DNA of 7,211 nucleotides. Source: Ruminococcaceae bacterium UBA4306 (GTDB lineage Bacteria; Bacillota; Clostridia; Oscillospirales; Acutalibacteraceae). The position numbers and the translations under genes were made by a program. Below, piece by piece: positions 5,688 to 7,211 of this stretch. The number at the start of each line of letters is the position of its first letter. Within the stretch, counting starts at the first letter, position 1. The notes under the pieces were generated by a model. It searched no databases. It was not told the DNA's origin and was given only the letters and a program-made list of their open reading frames with translations. The stretch spans positions 14,955-22,165 of the forward strand of contig DGUQ01000027.1 of assembly GCA_002394725.1 (NCBI GenBank), given 5' to 3'.

Positions 5688-5716
5688 AGTATAGCATTAT
5701 ATTTTCACTATTGCAA
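5688..5716 (-). promoter_or_regulatory. Promoter for the 68-aa gene and membrane protein
   Basis: On the minus strand TTGCAA (5716-5711), a 17-base spacer and TATACT (5693-5688) form a sigma-A type promoter with a start near 5681 and a leader of about 85 nt. A perfect TATAAT on the same strand at 5701-5696 has no good -35 at 17-18 bases and is a weaker alternative. Confidence 0.6.
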
Positions 5717-5739
5717 GTCATTGATGAACGTAGTATAAT
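5711..5739 (+). promoter_or_regulatory. Promoter for pgeF
   Basis: TTGCAA (5711-5716), a 17-base spacer and a perfect TATAAT (5734-5739) give a sigma-A type promoter with a start near 5746 and a short leader of about 24 nt. The -35 hexamer is a palindrome and is the same six bases used by the minus-strand promoter. Confidence 0.7.
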
Positions 5740-5769
5740 ATTTTTCAATATTGTTGAACAGGTGATGAA

Positions 5770-6603
5770 ATGGACTTCCAATCGAAGGTTTTTACCTTGC
5801 GTACCGTAGACGGCATATCCTTTTTGACATATGACCGCTTATCCGCGATCCCCTTTATCCGTCACGCTTTTTCCACAAAGCTCGGTGAGGGGAGCCGTAC
5901 CGTCCACCCGATGGACATGAGCTTTGACCATGATGACCGCACGGCTGTCACCGAGAATTATCAGCGATTTTGTAAGGCGGCAGGCTTTGACTATCGTTCC
6001 TTGGTCGCGTCCTCGCAGGATCACCACACCTTTGTACGTGTTGTGACCTCCGCCGAGAAAGGCGTCGGTATCTATCGCGATAAGGATATCATGAGTGTAG
6101 ACGGACTGGTGACGATCGAGCCGGGCGTGACCTTATGCACCTATTATGCCGACTGCACGCCGCTGTTCTTTGTTGATGCCAAGACCCACGCGATCGGTCT
6201 GGCGCATGCCGGATGGCGCGGTACGGTAGGCAGGATCGCTCAAAAGGTGATCGATACCATGCGCGACAGCTTTGGCACCGACCCCTCTGATCTGATCTGC
6301 GCCGTCGGACCGAATATCTCCGTCTGCTGTTACGAGGTCGATCAGGCATGCGCTGATGAATTTGTCGCGCTGGGGCTCGAGAGTGAAAAGTTCATTTTCC
6401 CGAAAATGGGCGGCAGCAAATACATGGTGGATATGCTAGAGTGTAACCGTCAGATTTTGGTATCCTGCGGCGTTCTGCCCGAGAATATCACAATAAGCGA
6501 CGTCTGCACCAAGCACAACAGCGATCTGCTGTGGAGTCATCGCGCGACCGCCGGTGATCGCGGTACCATGTGCGCGATGCTGCGCATCAACGCTGAACCC
6601 TGA
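5770..6603 (+). CDS. pgeF: PgeF/YlmD/LACC1-family protein
   Basis: A 277-aa cytoplasmic enzyme of the family once called multicopper polyphenol oxidase laccase (DUF152). Family members act as zinc-dependent purine nucleoside phosphorylases/adenosine deaminases, and E. coli PgeF (YfiH) edits peptidoglycan composition. The three metal-ligand residues can be placed: H85 in SQDHHT (family QxH), C129 in ADCTPLFFVD and H146 in LAHAGWRGT. The C-terminal CTKHNSDLLWSHRATAGDRG matches the family's CT...D..SHR..G..GR ending. Length is normal. The ATG at 5770 is set by AGGTGAT (5760-5766), three bases upstream. Its own promoter and terminator make it monocistronic, unlike the ylmDEFG or ftsZ-linked contexts in many Firmicutes. 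Which family activity applies here cannot be told from sequence. Confidence 0.93.
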   Translation: MDFQSKVFTLRTVDGISFLTYDRLSAIPFIRHAFSTKLGEGSRTVHPMDMSFDHDDRTAVTENYQRFCKAAGFDYRSLVASSQDHHTFVRVVTSAEKGVGIYRDKDIMSVDGLVTIEPGVTLCTYYADCTPLFFVDAKTHAIGLAHAGWRGTVGRIAQKVIDTMRDSFGTDPSDLICAVGPNISVCCYEVDQACADEFVALGLESEKFIFPKMGGSKYMVDMLECNRQILVSCGVLPENITISDVCTKHNSDLLWSHRATAGDRGTMCAMLRINAEP

Positions 6604-6604
6604 T

Positions 6605-6637
6605 TGTAGGGGAGGGGCTCGCTCCTCCCGTATTTTT
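6605..6637 (+). terminator. Rho-independent terminator after pgeF
   Basis: GGGAGGGG-TYPE stem: GGGAGGGG... 6610-6617 pairs with 6622-6629 (8 bp, one G-U pair) around a CTCG loop, followed after GTA by TTTTT (6633-6637). It begins two bases after the pgeF stop codon and opens with TGTAGGG, the same opening as the minus-strand hairpin at 5394. An extra in-frame TAG is at 6607. Confidence 0.8.
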
Positions 6638-6680
6638 AAGTTGATACGACAGTTGTTGTTTTATAAAGAATCTGTGTGAC

Positions 6681-6718
6681 GATAAAAAAGACATTCCTTT
6701 TTGCGGAGGAATGTCTTT
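6681..6718 (-). terminator. Strong terminator of the pseudouridine synthase gene
   Basis: AAAGACATTCCT (6687-6698) and AGGAATGTCTTT (6707-6718) form a perfect 12-bp stem with an 8-base loop. On the minus strand a run of six T (including stem end) follows. The stem overlaps the TAA stop at 6719-6717. It may also stop plus-strand read-through from pgeF, though the plus-side T tract is broken (TTTATATTTT). Confidence 0.88.
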
Positions 6719-7211
6719 ATATTTTATCAAGGAACTTGACTTTTTTTACTTCAAACGTCTGACCGTTGAGCTTTTCCAAACACCCTGCCGGCGTGATAAA
6801 GCAGAATTGCAGTTTGTATGAATACAACGCCTGCCGTTTCATATGGTATCGGGCGTTGCATTTTTTATCGCCGTATTTTTCGTCCCCCAGCAGCGGATGA
6901 CCGATATGCGCCATATGCGCGCGGATCTGATGGGTGCGTCCCGTGTGAAGCAGCACCTCGCAAACGGAAAGGATAGGGGACGGCTCTATAACGGTATACT
7001 CCGTGATGATCTTCTTGTAGCCCTCGCGCTCTTTGTCGGCAATTCGCACGGTTTTGGTGCGTTCATCCTTGTGGTGATATGCCGTGAGCGTCGCGTGTCG
7101 CGGCTTCGGACAGCCCTTGACCGCGCACAGATAATATTTTTTCAGCTCATTGTCACGGATCTTCTGATTCATCACGCGCAGTGCCTCGGCGTTCTTTGCC
7201 GCGATCACGAT
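6717..7211 (-). CDS. RluA-family RNA pseudouridine synthase, 5'-truncated by window edge
   Basis: The C-terminal 164 residues of a RluA/RluD-type enzyme that converts specific uridines in rRNA or tRNA to pseudouridine. The frame is open to the window edge and reads IVIAAKNAEAL, matching the segment just after the catalytic HRLDxxTSG motif, so the GTG at 7208 is an internal valine and the catalytic Asp lies outside the window. Visible family motifs are KKYYLCAVKG, then LLHTGRTHQIRAHMAHIGHP, then LLGDEKYG. The C-terminus ends normally at TAA (6719-6717). It converges on pgeF with strong terminators between. Which RluA subfamily (RluA, C, D or a YjbO/YlyB-like paralogue) cannot be decided without the N-terminus, where an S4 domain may or may not be present. 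Confidence 0.93.
   Translation of the reverse strand: MVIAAKNAEALRVMNQKIRDNELKKYYLCAVKGCPKPRHATLTAYHHKDERTKTVRIADKEREGYKKIITEYTVIEPSPILSVCEVLLHTGRTHQIRAHMAHIGHPLLGDEKYGDKKCNARYHMKRQALYSYKLQFCFITPAGCLEKLNGQTFEVKKVKFLDKI

Noticed and set aside
6089..6349. Minus-strand Arg/Ser-rich open frame inside pgeF (also 5839-6027)
   Set aside because: It lies wholly within a well-supported gene and is low-complexity, as expected of a shadow frame.
7206..7208. GTG as the start of the pseudouridine synthase
   Set aside because: The codon before it is Ile and IVIAAKN fits the family interior, so the gene continues past the window edge.

Overview
The window looks like chromosomal DNA of a gut-type Clostridia, most likely a Ruminococcus-like member of the Oscillospirales. 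The reasons are moderate GC content, Gram-positive style Shine-Dalgarno sites (GGAGG, AGGTGAT), short GC-rich palindromic repeats of a kind common in these genomes, and the close fit of the small orphan proteins to Clostridia. This placement is inference from sequence character, not from a marker gene.

Layout, left to right. (1) 1-1590 (+): the C-terminal five-sixths of the ribosome-associated GTPase TypA/BipA, cut by the window edge. (2) 1591-1833: an intergenic region with a composite palindromic repeat (copy 1). (3) 1834-2721 (+): a DEDDh 3'-5' exonuclease with a C-terminal zinc ribbon and basic tail, closed by a clean hairpin terminator. (4) 2787-3471 (+): a compact unit made of a near-consensus promoter, a leader of about 145 nt with four successive hairpins, a 72-aa helical protein, and a 98-aa protein that is essentially only sigma-70 region 4. 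The two reading frames overlap by 11 bases. (5) 3472-3751: copy 2 of the repeat plus terminator-like hairpins, in a convergent intergenic region. (6) 3752-5335 (-): a 527-aa polytopic membrane protein of GT-C glycosyltransferase type. (7) 5390-5596 (-): a 68-aa four-cysteine protein. (8) 5688-5739: back-to-back promoters that appear to share one palindromic -35 hexamer. (9) 5770-6603 (+): PgeF/YlmD/LACC1-family protein, with its own terminator. (10) 6717-7211 (-): the C-terminal part of an RluA-family pseudouridine synthase, with a strong terminator facing pgeF.

Most genes here are housekeeping or conserved orphans in short transcription units: translation GTPase, exonuclease, purine/peptidoglycan enzyme, RNA modification. 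They do not form one pathway. The least explained part is the promoter, structured leader, coiled-coil protein and mini-sigma unit at 2787-3471. It has the shape of a small self-contained regulatory cassette. The second item of interest is the symmetric divergent promoter at 5688-5739. No tRNA, rRNA, CRISPR array or transposase gene was seen.
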